A stretch of 27,336 bases of DNA from an uncultured Clostridia bacterium (GCA_947565865.1 CANOHT010000032.1:1-27336), one strand, 5' to 3'. Counted from the stretch's first letter, positions 16,896 to 24,901 are shown. The notes: generated from the sequence alone by a model not told the origin. Made by a program: numbers and translations.

Positions 16896-18090
16896 AAACA
16901 GACGCTCCCGGGCCCATGTAGACAAGACTTTGCTGATTCTGGTCTTCTCCATGGCCGTTTTCGGCGTACTGGCAGTATGCGTCGCCACCTATTCCCCTTC
17001 CTCCAGCGCCGACACGTCCCTGCTGAACCACATTGTCGAATCCTCCTCGGCGGTCAACCAGTGCATTTTCCTGGCTATGGCCCCCTTCGTCATCGCAGTC
17101 ATCATGAACATCCCCTACGACTTTCTCCGCCGCCACACCGAGCTGGCCTATTACGGCGGTACGCTGCTGGTCTTTGTGGTGTGGATTTTCAACCGCGCGG
17201 AGGGCGTGAAGGCCTGGCTGGACATCATCTGGGGTTTTACCATTCAGCCGTCGGAGTTTATCAAGCTGTCCATGATTCTGATGCTTGCCAAAACCCTCTC
17301 CCGGTATGACCGGCCCATGAGCAACGTGCGGGAATTCATCCGCATTATGCTGATGGTGCTGATTCCCTGCGGCATCATCCTGCTTTCCGGCGAGACCGGC
17401 TCCATGCTGGTAATTGTTTTCCTCTTCGCCATCATGCTGTACTTCTCCAACGTGGACATCAAGCTGCTGCTTGGCATGGCCGCCGCCGCGCTCCTGATGC
17501 TGCTGGCCATCTATGGCTTCATGGTGGCCTCCGGCTCGGACGACTACCGTTTGGCGCGCATTCTGGCCTTCGTCAATCCCGACTTATCGCCACTGGACGA
17601 CGCCTATCAGCAGTCCCAGAGCAAAATGGCCATCGGCGCAGGCGGCCTTACCGGCGTGGGCACCTTTGTGGACGGCGCGCTGTATCAGCTCAACTATGTG
17701 CCCGCCGACTGGACGGATTTCATCTATGCCACCATTGGCGAAGCTTGGGGCTTTGTGGGGTGCTCCCTGGTGCTGCTGGGGTATCTGCTCATCATCCTTC
17801 GGATGCTTTACCTGGCCCGCTATACCCGGGACAAATACGGTATGCTTATCATCATCGGGGTGATGGCGATGCTGCTGTTCCACGTCTTTGAGAACATCGG
17901 CATGACGCTGGGACTGATGCCCATCACCGGCATTCCCCTCCCCTTCCTTTCCTACGGCGGCTCCAACATGGTGACGAACATGGGCGGCATCGCGCTGGTG
18001 CTCAACGTTACCAAGAACCGCAGCCTGTCCCATTCCGTGCTGACCCCACAGACGCGGATGAATCCCTACAGCTTCAGCAGAAGGACATAA
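16885..18090 (+). CDS. rodA: RodA, SEDS-family peptidoglycan polymerase
   Basis: The start is taken as TTG 16885, nine bases after AAGGAGG, inside the minD end; it gives 401 residues. About ten membrane segments are visible. SEDS signatures include IQPSEFIKLSMILMLAK, the KMAIGAGGLTGVGTF stretch, LNYVPADWTDFIYATIGEAWGFVG, and GIPLPFLSYGGSNMVTNMGGIALVL. SEDS proteins polymerise lipid II into glycan strands. The mreBCD-PBP2 linkage supports RodA rather than FtsW, but sequence alone does not fully separate the two. It is the last gene of the operon, two bases before a strong terminator. Confidence 0.92.
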   Translation: MIGENRRSRAHVDKTLLILVFSMAVFGVLAVCVATYSPSSSADTSLLNHIVESSSAVNQCIFLAMAPFVIAVIMNIPYDFLRRHTELAYYGGTLLVFVVWIFNRAEGVKAWLDIIWGFTIQPSEFIKLSMILMLAKTLSRYDRPMSNVREFIRIMLMVLIPCGIILLSGETGSMLVIVFLFAIMLYFSNVDIKLLLGMAAAALLMLLAIYGFMVASGSDDYRLARILAFVNPDLSPLDDAYQQSQSKMAIGAGGLTGVGTFVDGALYQLNYVPADWTDFIYATIGEAWGFVGCSLVLLGYLLIILRMLYLARYTRDKYGMLIIIGVMAMLLFHVFENIGMTLGLMPITGIPLPFLSYGGSNMVTNMGGIALVLNVTKNRSLSHSVLTPQTRMNPYSFSRRT

Positions 18091-18091
18091 A

Positions 18092-18142
18092 ACGCAAGCC
18101 CCGCAAGGAAGCTAAAGCCTTGCGGGGCTTGCGTTATGTTTT
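18092..18142. terminator. Strong bidirectional terminator after rodA
   Basis: A perfect 17-bp stem is formed by ACGCAAGCCCCGCAAGG (18092-18108) and its complement (18118-18134) around a 9-base loop. TATGTTTT follows on the plus strand and TTTTATG on the minus strand. It therefore serves both rodA and the convergent aldo/keto reductase gene. Confidence 0.92.
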
Positions 18143-18162
18143 AGCGCAGCCGGTGCCTCGGC

Positions 18163-19284
18163 TCACGCCTGGCACTCGCTGTGAATTTCCTTCAGGTACT
18201 GAACGATGGGCAGCTGCTGCGGGCAGGCCCGCTCGCACTTGCGGCAGCCCACGCACCGGGAGGCGTCGGCGTTTTCCGCCGCAATCCGGCCATAGCCCTC
18301 CTTGAAGCTGCCGCCATGGCGCAGCAGGGTGGTATCATAGCCCTGGAAGATGTTCGGAATCTTCACACCCATGGGGCATGGCTGGCAATAGCGGCAGCCA
18401 GTGCAGCGCGTCTTGGTGCAGGCCATGTAGGTCGCCTTCACCTCGCTGTACAGCCGACGATCCGCCTCGGTGAGGCTTTCTCCCTGGGGCACATCGAAAA
18501 TGCGCAGATTGTCCTGCACCTGCTCCATGGTGCTCATGCCGCTGAGAATGGTCACCACCCCGGGCATGGTGTACAGATAGCGGAAGGCCCATTCCACCGG
18601 ACTGCGGCGGACGCTCCAGCTTTCGTACAGCTTCACAACCTCCGTGGGCGGATTGGCCAGCAGGCCGCCGCGCAGGGGCTCCATCACCACCACGCCCACG
18701 CCCTTTTCATGGGCCGCCTGAATGCCCTTCAGCGTCGCCTGATTATTATCGTCCAGGATGTTCATCTGCACCTGGCACATCTTCCAATCATAGTCGTTCA
18801 GGATGTTCAGGAAGGTCTTGGCGTCATCATGGAAGGAGAACGCGGGATAGCGGATCTTCCCCTGGGCCATGGCCTCAGCGAAGAACCGCTGATAGTCCAG
18901 CTCCTTGGCCAGGCGGAACTTGCCAGCGTCCATGGCGTGGAGCAGATAAAAATCCACATAGTCCACCTGGAGCTTCGCCAGCTGTTCGTCCAGGTAGCGC
19001 ATCATATCCTCATGGGTTTTGACCAGCCACATAGGCAGCTTCGTTGCCAGCGTCACCTTTTCACGGTAGCCGTCCTTCAGCGCCTTGCCCACCAGCACCT
19101 CGCTCTCGCCGCCATGGTAAGGATAGGCCGTGTCAATATAGGTCACGCCATTGTCGATGGCGTGGCGAATCATCCGAATCGCTTCCGTCTCGTCAATCTT
19201 GCCGTCCGCCATGGGCAGGCGCATACAGCCAAAACCCAGGGCCGAGGAACCGACGTTGATGCCCGGAAATGTCGTCTTCAGCAT
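18163..19284 (-). CDS. Aldo/keto reductase with C-terminal iron-sulfur domain
   Basis: In this 373-residue protein, residues 1-280 form the NAD(P)H-dependent aldo/keto reductase barrel. The family start GFGCMRLP leads into DTAYPYHGGESE, with catalytic Asp51 and Tyr56, and ATKLP and LLHAMD supply the Lys and His of the tetrad. The C-terminal about 85 residues carry two Cys clusters, C-x5-C-x2-C-x2-C-x2-CP and CVGCRKCERACP, which should bind two [4Fe-4S] clusters. Such enzymes are common in anaerobic Clostridia and may couple NAD(P)H and ferredoxin electrons; the substrate is unknown. The start ATG 19284 has only a distant AGGAA. A 2[4Fe-4S] ferredoxin gene lies upstream on the same strand, separated by a terminator. 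Confidence 0.9.
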   Translation of the reverse strand: MLKTTFPGINVGSSALGFGCMRLPMADGKIDETEAIRMIRHAIDNGVTYIDTAYPYHGGESEVLVGKALKDGYREKVTLATKLPMWLVKTHEDMMRYLDEQLAKLQVDYVDFYLLHAMDAGKFRLAKELDYQRFFAEAMAQGKIRYPAFSFHDDAKTFLNILNDYDWKMCQVQMNILDDNNQATLKGIQAAHEKGVGVVVMEPLRGGLLANPPTEVVKLYESWSVRRSPVEWAFRYLYTMPGVVTILSGMSTMEQVQDNLRIFDVPQGESLTEADRRLYSEVKATYMACTKTRCTGCRYCQPCPMGVKIPNIFQGYDTTLLRHGGSFKEGYGRIAAENADASRCVGCRKCERACPQQLPIVQYLKEIHSECQA

Positions 19285-19328
19285 GGTTCATACACCGTTC
19301 CTTTCATCATTGTATCCAATATGTTTTT

Positions 19329-19357
19329 ATTATACCATATCCGTCACGCCGCCGCAA
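19329..19357 (-). promoter_or_regulatory. Promoter of the aldo/keto reductase gene
   Basis: On the minus strand there is a TTGCGG -35 (19352-19357), a 17-bp spacer ending in TGG (extended -10) and a TATAAT -10 (19329-19334). A second possible -10, TACAAT, lies about 20 bases downstream. Confidence 0.65.
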
Positions 19358-19508
19358 GCATGGAATGTTGCGCGGCAAAAGCCCCTTTGTCGCGTGCTGC
19401 GGGGAGCAGACGAGCCGAAAGTATCAGAGAATCTGCCGGGCCCGCGCCGCTGAACCCGAGGCCGGAAAAGCCGCTTGCCCAGCAAGGCGCAAAAACGCGT
19501 CCCAAAAC

Positions 19509-19534
19509 AAAAAAGTGGCATAAGCCACTTTTTT
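19509..19534. terminator. Terminator downstream of the ferredoxin gene
   Basis: AAAAAAGTGGC and GCCACTTTTTT pair around an ATAA loop (19509-19534). The flanking A and T runs make it a bidirectional intrinsic terminator. It lies 13 bases past the ferredoxin stop and isolates that gene from the aldo/keto reductase. The roughly 150 bp between here and the reductase promoter hold nothing recognisable. Confidence 0.88.
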
Positions 19535-19547
19535 GATTCATCGGTCA

Positions 19548-19718
19548 TTACGCCTGAGCGGGCGCGCCCACAGGGCAGGTCTCGGCGCAGGCACCGCACT
19601 CGATGCACACGTCAGGATTGATGACGTACTTGCCATCACCCTCAGAGATGGCCTCCACGGGGCACTCCGCAGCGCAGGCGCCGCAGCTGATGCAATCATC
19701 AGAAATCTTGTAAGCCAT
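19548..19718 (-). CDS. Small 2[4Fe-4S] ferredoxin
   Basis: ATG 19718 is chosen because GGAGGAGGTG precedes it; an upstream in-frame start would add an unlikely leader. The 56-residue protein has two classic clusters: C9-x2-C12-x2-C15-x3-C19-P and C38-x2-C41-x2-C44-x3-C48-P. It is a clostridial-type low-potential electron carrier. The gene is monocistronic, with its own promoter and terminator. A 5-bp hairpin (CACGC/GCGTG) lies in the leader near 19742-19754. Confidence 0.96.
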   Translation of the reverse strand: MAYKISDDCISCGACAAECPVEAISEGDGKYVINPDVCIECGACAETCPVGAPAQA

Positions 19719-19764
19719 GATGGTTTCACCTCCTCCAAGTACACGCTTCGCGTGCAATGCTTGT

Positions 19765-19793
19765 ATGATACCACGGTTCGTCAAAAAACGCAA
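19765..19793 (-). promoter_or_regulatory. Promoter of the ferredoxin gene
   Basis: On the minus strand there is a TTGCGT -35 (19788-19793), a 17-bp spacer ending in TGG and a TATCAT -10 (19765-19770). It has the same extended -10 form as the neighbouring aldo/keto reductase promoter. Confidence 0.65.
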
Positions 19794-19810
19794 GTGTTCG
19801 CCGTTTTTTT
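19783..19810. terminator. Possible weak terminator after ricT
   Basis: AAAAAACG and CGTTTTTTT face each other around an 11-base loop (19783-19810), leaving T runs on both strands. The stem is mostly A-T and overlaps the -35 of the ferredoxin promoter, so the call is tentative. Confidence 0.35.
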
Positions 19811-19830
19811 ACCAATGTTTCGCTCCGGCA

Positions 19831-21126
19831 TCAGATGGTATCGTCCTCATCGGTCACAGGCGCGGCATAGGGCGTATCCTCATGATCCTCCGGATTCACA
19901 TGGAGCGTTTCCCTCGCCGCGGAGACTGTCTCCGGAACCGGCTCCTGCTTTTGTGCGGCCTTTAGCGCCTGCTCCACAGCCGCCTTCCAGGGATTGCTGT
20001 CAGGCTTGCGCTGAGGCTTCTCCGCGCTTTCCGGCTTCACGCCGCGGTTTTCTCTGCGGCGCTCTGGCCGGCCCTCCTCCTCCTCCCGGGGCTTTTTGTT
20101 GGGGTTCTCCCGCTGAACGGGCTTGCCCAGCCGCTGCTCGCCTTCCGCTTTCTGGGGCTTTTCCTTCCGCTCGCGTGGCGGCCTGCCTTCCCTGGGCTGG
20201 TCGGAACGCTTGCGCGCCGGACGCTCGGGCCGCTGCTGCGCTGCGCCTTCCGCCGAAGCCTCCGCCGCCTCCGTGGCGGGCGCTTCCTTAGGCGCATCCT
20301 CCCGGGCGGGGGCAGGCTGACCCGGACGCTGAACATCCGCCACAGGATAATCCCGCAGCTCGCTGCTGTCGCCCTTCTGGATGCGCACGCGGACGGTTTC
20401 CTTGATGATGTTCAGGTCCCACACCACACCGTTGCCGTCAGGGGTAATGACCTCCTTGCCCACCTTGGGCATCCGCTTGCGGGTCTGCTCGTAGTTGTCC
20501 TGCTCATATTTGAGACAGCACATCAGACGGCCGCAGACGCCGCTGATCTTGGTGGGGTTGAGGGAGAGATTCTGCTCCTTGGCCATCTTGATGGACACAG
20601 GCTGGAAATCCCCCAGGAAGCTGCCGCAGCAAATGGGCCGACCGCAGGGGCCCAGCCCGCCCAGCATCTTCGCCTCATCCCGGACGCCGATCTGCCGCAG
20701 CTCGATTCTCGTCTTGAACACCGCGGCCAAGTCCTTCACCAGGCTGCGGAAGTCCACACGGCCATTGGCCGTGAAGTAAAAAAGAATCTTGCTGTTATCA
20801 AAGGTATATTCCACGCTGACCAGCTTCATGTCCAGCTTGTGCTCGGCAATTTTTTTCTGGCAGATGGCATAGGCTTCCTTCTCGCCCGCCTTGTTCTCCT
20901 GGGCGTGGCGGACATCCTGGGCGGTAGCGATCCGAACCACCTTCTTCAGGGGCGCCTGAAGAAGCTCGTCGTTGATCTCCCGCATGGATGTGACCACCTC
21001 CCCGAACTCGATGCCCCGGGCCGTTTCCACAATGACGAAATCCCCCGGCGTGGGCCACAAGGAGCCGGGATCAAAAAAGTACAGCTTTCCGGCGTTCTGG
21101 AAGCGAACGCCAATCACATTGACCAT
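19831..21126 (-). CDS. ricT: RicT/YaaT-family PSP1-domain protein with long disordered C-terminal tail
   Basis: The start ATG 21126 has GGAGGAAAAAAGCAA before it and overlaps the end of holB by 13 bases. Residues 1 to about 270 are the PSP1/RicT core, including LYFFDPGSLWPTPGDFVIVE. The Cys signatures GLGPCGRPICCGSFL and GVCGRLMCCLKYE are those used for iron-sulfur binding in the Bacillus RicA-RicF-RicT complex. That complex assists RNase Y in mRNA maturation and affects sporulation and competence. The final about 160 residues are Pro/Arg/Glu/Lys-rich and repetitive, absent from standard family members of about 270-300 residues. The order darA-holB-ricT matches Bacillus, but yaaR and yabA are missing here. 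Confidence 0.9.
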   Translation of the reverse strand: MVNVIGVRFQNAGKLYFFDPGSLWPTPGDFVIVETARGIEFGEVVTSMREINDELLQAPLKKVVRIATAQDVRHAQENKAGEKEAYAICQKKIAEHKLDMKLVSVEYTFDNSKILFYFTANGRVDFRSLVKDLAAVFKTRIELRQIGVRDEAKMLGGLGPCGRPICCGSFLGDFQPVSIKMAKEQNLSLNPTKISGVCGRLMCCLKYEQDNYEQTRKRMPKVGKEVITPDGNGVVWDLNIIKETVRVRIQKGDSSELRDYPVADVQRPGQPAPAREDAPKEAPATEAAEASAEGAAQQRPERPARKRSDQPREGRPPRERKEKPQKAEGEQRLGKPVQRENPNKKPREEEEGRPERRRENRGVKPESAEKPQRKPDSNPWKAAVEQALKAAQKQEPVPETVSAARETLHVNPEDHEDTPYAAPVTDEDDTI

Positions 21127-22163
21127 TTGCTTTTTTCCTCCATCAGGCGCAGCAGAAGCTTTTCCACCACCGCCTGCCATGTTACCTGGCTGGCCCGCAA
21201 GCGTCGGGCCTGGCTTACCGCGTCCATCAGCGACGCGAAAGCCGAGATGCCGCCCTCCCGGGCCATGCGCTGCCACGCTTCCGGGTATTCGGAAACGGCT
21301 GACGCCTCCCGCTGTCCCAGGCGTACCAGCAGAAGCGCGCGAATCAATTCCTCCACATCATCCAGCAGCTCCGCAGCGGCGTCCCTGCGCTCCTTCCACA
21401 CGCCGGATACGCGCAGGATCTCGCTCCTGCTCTCCAGCCCGAAGAAATCCCGCATAACCTCCTGCCGGCGCTGCCAGTAGGCTTCATCCGCCGCCATGCT
21501 GATGGCGCGGCCAATGGAGCCGCCGCACAGGGGCAGTGTCTCCCTGGCCCTTCCCTCCGCCACGCCCCTTGCCTTGAGCGCAGCGAGGATCGTCTCGTCC
21601 GGCCAGGGATGCAGCTTCAGCGCCCGGCAGCGGCTGACGATGGTGGTCAGCAGCAGCTCCGGCGCGTCGGTCACCAGCAGGAACACGGTGCCCGGCATGG
21701 GCTCTTCCAGGGTCTTCAGCAGCGCGTTTTGCGCCTGCGTCGTCATTTGATGGGCGCTCTGGATGATGACAACCCGTCTTCCGCCTTCAAAGGTATGCCG
21801 GCCCGCCAGCTCGTTCACCTGACGGATCTCGTCCACGGGGATGCTTTTCAGCCCCCGATCCACCCGGGGATTGATGGGCTCGCCCGGTCGAACCAGGATG
21901 ATGTCGGGATGATTGCCCTCCCGCGCCTGAACGCAGGCGGCGCACTGGCCGCAGGGCTTGTCCGTCCCCGTGCACACCAGGTACTGCGCCATCAGCGCCG
22001 CCAGGGTTCGCTTGCCCAGCCCCGCGCCGCCGCTGATGAGGTAGGCATGGACAAAGCTGCCCTGCCGCAGCGTGTTCATCAGGCCATCATAAACAGCGCC
22101 CTGCCGAGCAAAATCCAATAAGGCGGGCGCTGCATGTTGGTTCTGGGTAGCGCTTTGTGCCAA
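21114..22163 (-). CDS. holB: DNA polymerase III delta' subunit
   Basis: This 349-residue AAA+ clamp-loader subunit starts at TTG 22163, eight bases after AAGGAG. It has a Walker-A-like GGAGLGKRTLA, a zinc-binding Cys group C-x7-CGQCAAC, and the sensor-type ends NALLKTLEEP and TTIVSRCRALKL. Delta' helps load the beta sliding clamp and may not hydrolyse ATP itself. It lies 12 bases after darA and overlaps ricT, so the three form one transcript. Confidence 0.92.
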   Translation of the reverse strand: MAQSATQNQHAAPALLDFARQGAVYDGLMNTLRQGSFVHAYLISGGAGLGKRTLAALMAQYLVCTGTDKPCGQCAACVQAREGNHPDIILVRPGEPINPRVDRGLKSIPVDEIRQVNELAGRHTFEGGRRVVIIQSAHQMTTQAQNALLKTLEEPMPGTVFLLVTDAPELLLTTIVSRCRALKLHPWPDETILAALKARGVAEGRARETLPLCGGSIGRAISMAADEAYWQRRQEVMRDFFGLESRSEILRVSGVWKERRDAAAELLDDVEELIRALLLVRLGQREASAVSEYPEAWQRMAREGGISAFASLMDAVSQARRLRASQVTWQAVVEKLLLRLMEEKSKWSM

Positions 22164-22175
22164 TGGGAAGACTCC

Positions 22176-22505
22176 TTACAGCTTGATGAACTGATCCACC
22201 GTCAGCACGAACACCGTCGCGCCGCCCACCGTGACCTCAATGGGATAGGGGGAATACACCCCGGACACCCCGGCCATGGCAGTGGGATGGGGCGCGATCT
22301 GCTTGCGGGACTTGCACACCCGCTCGATCACCGCCATGGCGGCGTCAAATTTATCGTCGTCCACACCCGCCAGCAGCGTTGTGTTGCCCGCGCGCAGAAA
22401 GCCGCCCGTTGTGGCCAGCTTCGTCACGCCAAAGCCCTCGCTCATCAGCTGGTTAATCAGACGGGAAGCATCCTCATCCTGAACGATCGCGATAATCAGC
22501 TTCAT
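22176..22505 (-). CDS. darA: Cyclic-di-AMP receptor, PII-like (DarA/PstA)
   Basis: This 109-residue protein, the same length as Bacillus YaaQ/DarA, starts at ATG 22505 with AAGGAGG upstream. It has the family opening MKLIIAIVQDEDA, followed by VTKLATTGGFLRAGNTTLL and the end VGGATVFVLTVDQFIKL. It forms a trimer that binds c-di-AMP; downstream targets are not well defined. It is the first gene of the darA-holB-ricT operon; tmk, which precedes it in Bacillus, is absent. Confidence 0.93.
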   Translation of the reverse strand: MKLIIAIVQDEDASRLINQLMSEGFGVTKLATTGGFLRAGNTTLLAGVDDDKFDAAMAVIERVCKSRKQIAPHPTAMAGVSGVYSPYPIEVTVGGATVFVLTVDQFIKL

Positions 22506-22550
22506 GGAAACAACCTCCTTGAACCATACCAGGTTCTCTATCCAATCAAC

Positions 22551-22579
22551 AGTATACAGCATTTGGGCCGAAAATGCAA
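22551..22579 (-). promoter_or_regulatory. Promoter of the darA-holB-ricT operon
   Basis: On the minus strand there is a TTGCAT -35 (22574-22579), a 17-bp spacer and a TATACT -10 (22551-22556). It is divergent from the promoter at 22605-22633, with 25 bp between the two -35 elements. Confidence 0.7.
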
Positions 22580-22604
22580 GGCGAAGTCCGCCGCAAGTTT
22601 TCCC

Positions 22605-22633
22605 TTTACTTTTCGGGGCAAATCCAGTATGAT
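22605..22633 (+). promoter_or_regulatory. Promoter of the THUMP methyltransferase gene
   Basis: There is a TTTACT -35 (22605-22610), a 17-bp spacer and a TATGAT -10 (22628-22633). The predicted transcript begins about 22640, only about ten bases before the start codon. Confidence 0.6.
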
Positions 22634-22649
22634 AGGCGCGAAGGAGTGA

Positions 22650-23777
22650 ATGGTTTTGACATTTTCCAACATGACGCTACTGGCCACGGCGGCCTTCGGG
22701 ATGGAGGGCATTGTGGCGGGAGAGCTGCGCCGGCTGAACATGCGTGACGTCCAGGCGGAGCTGGGGGGCGCCCGCTTCACCGGCAGCCTGAAGGACGCCT
22801 TTTTTTGCTGTCTGCGCCTGCGCTGCGCCGACCGGGTGATGATGATCCTCGCCGAGCGGGACTGCCGCACCTTCGAGGAGCTTTTTCAGCTGGTGAAGTC
22901 TATCCCCTGGGAGGAGCTGCTGCCTGTTGACGGCCGGATCAACGTCTCCGGCAAGTGTGCCCGCAGCCAGCTGATGTCCGTACGGGACTGCCAGGCCATC
23001 ACGAAGAAGGCCATCATCGAGCGCCTGCGCCTGCGGACAAAGGCGGCCGCCTTCCCCGAGACGGGCGTGGCCTTCCCCATCGGCGTGGCCCTGCACGGCA
23101 ACATGGCCCGCATTACCCTTGATCTGACCGGCGAAGCGCTGAACCGCCGCGGCTACCGCACCTGGAACGGCGAAGCGCCCCTGCGGGAAACCCTGGCCGC
23201 CGCGCTGGTGGAGCTTTCCCCATGGCGGCCAGGGATGCGCCTTCACGATCCCTGCTGCGGCACGGGCACGCTGCTAATCGAGGCGGCCTTCCGCCAGAGT
23301 CACCGCGCCCCGGGGCTGACCCGCGCCTTCGCCATGGAGGCCTTCCCCTTCTTCCCCAAGGCTGAAGGCGAGGCCCTGCGCCGCGCCGCCCGGAACGATC
23401 ATCTCCCTGACCGGATCAGCGGCATCACCGGCACGGACATCGACCCGGAGGCTGTCGAGCTGTCCCGCCGCCATATCCGCCAGGCCGGACTGGAAGGCAA
23501 GGTAACCGTGGACTGTCAGGCCCTTGAAACGCTTCAGCTCGATGGTGAGACCGGCATCTTCCTGTGCAACCCGCCCTATGGCGAGCGGCTGTCCGATCAG
23601 GAGCACTGCCGCAAGCTTTACGCCGAACTTCGCCGTCTGAAGGCGCGCCATCCCGGGTGGAGCCTGTGCGCCATTTCCTCCGATCCCGGCTTTGAACGGG
23701 CCTACGGCAAGCGCGCGGACAAGAAGCGCCGCCTGTACAACGGCCGCTTGGAATGCGAATTTCTGATCTATCGGTAA
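22650..23777 (+). CDS. THUMP-domain class I RNA methyltransferase (RlmL/YpsC type)
   Basis: This 375-residue protein has an N-terminal ferredoxin-like/THUMP RNA-binding region (about 5-160, including FGMEGIVAGELRRL and FTGSLKDAFFCCLRLRCADR). The SAM-dependent methyltransferase domain shows motif I DPCCGTGTLLIEAA (from Asp200) and motif IV NPPYGER (from Asn307). NPPY is the N6-adenine/N2-guanine amino-methyltransferase signature, and relatives make m2G in 23S rRNA. ATG 22650 is only three bases from GGAG, so TTG 22656 is a plausible alternative start. It is divergent from darA. The exact target nucleotide cannot be inferred. Confidence 0.9.
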   Translation: MVLTFSNMTLLATAAFGMEGIVAGELRRLNMRDVQAELGGARFTGSLKDAFFCCLRLRCADRVMMILAERDCRTFEELFQLVKSIPWEELLPVDGRINVSGKCARSQLMSVRDCQAITKKAIIERLRLRTKAAAFPETGVAFPIGVALHGNMARITLDLTGEALNRRGYRTWNGEAPLRETLAAALVELSPWRPGMRLHDPCCGTGTLLIEAAFRQSHRAPGLTRAFAMEAFPFFPKAEGEALRRAARNDHLPDRISGITGTDIDPEAVELSRRHIRQAGLEGKVTVDCQALETLQLDGETGIFLCNPPYGERLSDQEHCRKLYAELRRLKARHPGWSLCAISSDPGFERAYGKRADKKRRLYNGRLECEFLIYR

Positions 23778-23824
23778 ACCCGACGGGGATATAAGAAACG
23801 GATTTAACGGCCTGCCATGCTGCC

Positions 23825-24530
23825 ATGCGATACCAGTTTTGCAGCCGTTCCGGCCGCCTTCGGTTCGCCCGGGCCTGGGAAACCAGCTCGGCGCCCCCAA
23901 TCTCTTTCCCTATGCCCGGAAAAATGCTGCCGGAGCATTCGATCCGGACGCCGCTCTTTCTGACCTGGACAATAGCTTCGGCCCTGTCCCCGGCAGCGCG
24001 GAGGAAACCCTGAGTGCCCTGGCCGACTTTGCTCACCAAGGACAAGGAGCTGTAATGGGCGTCTTCAGCCCTCCCGCCAAGCCGGCGCTGAAGGGCCACG
24101 AGCCGCTGGGGCAGACGGGCGTCCCGCTGAGCATCCGGCAGCCCCGGTATGCCATGCTGAACCGCTGGGTAAAGGAGGGCGAGGCACCGCTGAGCGAGGG
24201 CGCCGGCCTTCTCCCCGATCATCCTCAGCCTCTGCGATCCGAACGGCATCCCCGCCGGTTCTCGGGCCGCCGGCCCTGCGACTCTTTCAATGGGGAAGGC
24301 ATGAAGGAAAAGGAACTGAGCAAGGCGCGGAGGCTGAACGGACTGGCGGCCCGGCACAGAGAATCCCTGGCGCGCCAGGCCCTCGCCTGGGTGCTGGAAA
24401 GCCCCGACGTCAACTCCGTCACCATCGTGGTCAACCGACCGCTATATCCGTTCGAACGTGTCAGCCGTTCAGAAGCACACCCCTCACCGACAGCGAGAAG
24501 GCCGACATCCGCGCCATCCTGGCGGGATGA
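23825..24530 (+). pseudogene. Decayed aldo/keto reductase (YghZ/Gpr-like) pseudogene
   Basis: Pieces of one aldo/keto reductase lie in order but in different frames. The start is MRYQFCSRSGRLR at 23825, in frame 2. Then come GAFDPDAALSDLDNSFGPVPGSAEETL and RQPRYAMLNRWVKEGEAP in frame 1, and NGIPAGSRAA at 24242 in frame 2. RLNGLAARHRESLARQALAWVLESPDV is back in frame 1, and the tail LTDSEKADIRAILAG with stop at 24528-24530 is in frame 0. The total is about 700 bp against roughly 990 for an intact gene. An apparent deletion joins the GSAEE region directly to the EETLSALAD-like region and removes the segment with the catalytic Lys and His. No promoter is visible. The parentage is from recalled family patterns, but the ordered matches make it convincing. 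Confidence 0.82.
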
Positions 24531-24556
24531 CGCATCAATCAAGGAGGTTTCACCCA

Positions 24557-24901
24557 ATGGATCAGGACAGAAAAAAAGCGCTCCGCGCGCAATATGAGGA
24601 AAGAAAGCCCGACATGGGCATCGTCTGCTGGCGCAGCGGTACGCAAATGTGGATCACCATATCGAAGAATGCCGCGGCTGACTACAACAGCAGTCTGTTC
24701 CAGCTGAAGCTGGGCTCCTGGCCGAACCGTGCCATGCAGAAGGCCTATACCGAAGCGCCCGATACCTTTCAGTGGTCCCTGCTGAAAAAGCTGGATTACA
24801 AGGAGCGCGATGACGACCACAGCGAGGACTTGCAGCTGCTCTACATGCTGTGCCAGGAAGAATACCCCCAGGCCCAGCCCATGCGTCCCGGCAGGAAATA
24901 G
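24557..24901 (+). CDS. Small GIY-YIG nuclease-like protein
   Basis: This 114-residue protein starts at ATG 24557, with AAGGAGG nine bases upstream. The layout KPDMGIVCWRSGTQMWITISKN, then NSSLFQLKLGSWPNRAMQ, then FQWSLLKKLDYKE, then the acidic EDLQLLYMLCQEEYPQAQPM, resembles small Firmicute proteins annotated as GIY-YIG family. The strict GIY and YIG motifs are not evident (MGIVCW and MWITIS occupy those positions), so nuclease activity is doubtful. It follows the pseudogene with no visible promoter, so it may depend on read-through from the methyltransferase gene. Confidence 0.6.
   Translation: MDQDRKKALRAQYEERKPDMGIVCWRSGTQMWITISKNAAADYNSSLFQLKLGSWPNRAMQKAYTEAPDTFQWSLLKKLDYKERDDDHSEDLQLLYMLCQEEYPQAQPMRPGRK

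Noticed and set aside
23425..24357. A 310-codon minus-strand frame spanning the methyltransferase end and the pseudogene
   Set aside because: It overlaps the conserved NPPY methyltransferase domain and the recognisable reductase remnant on the plus strand, and is a shadow.
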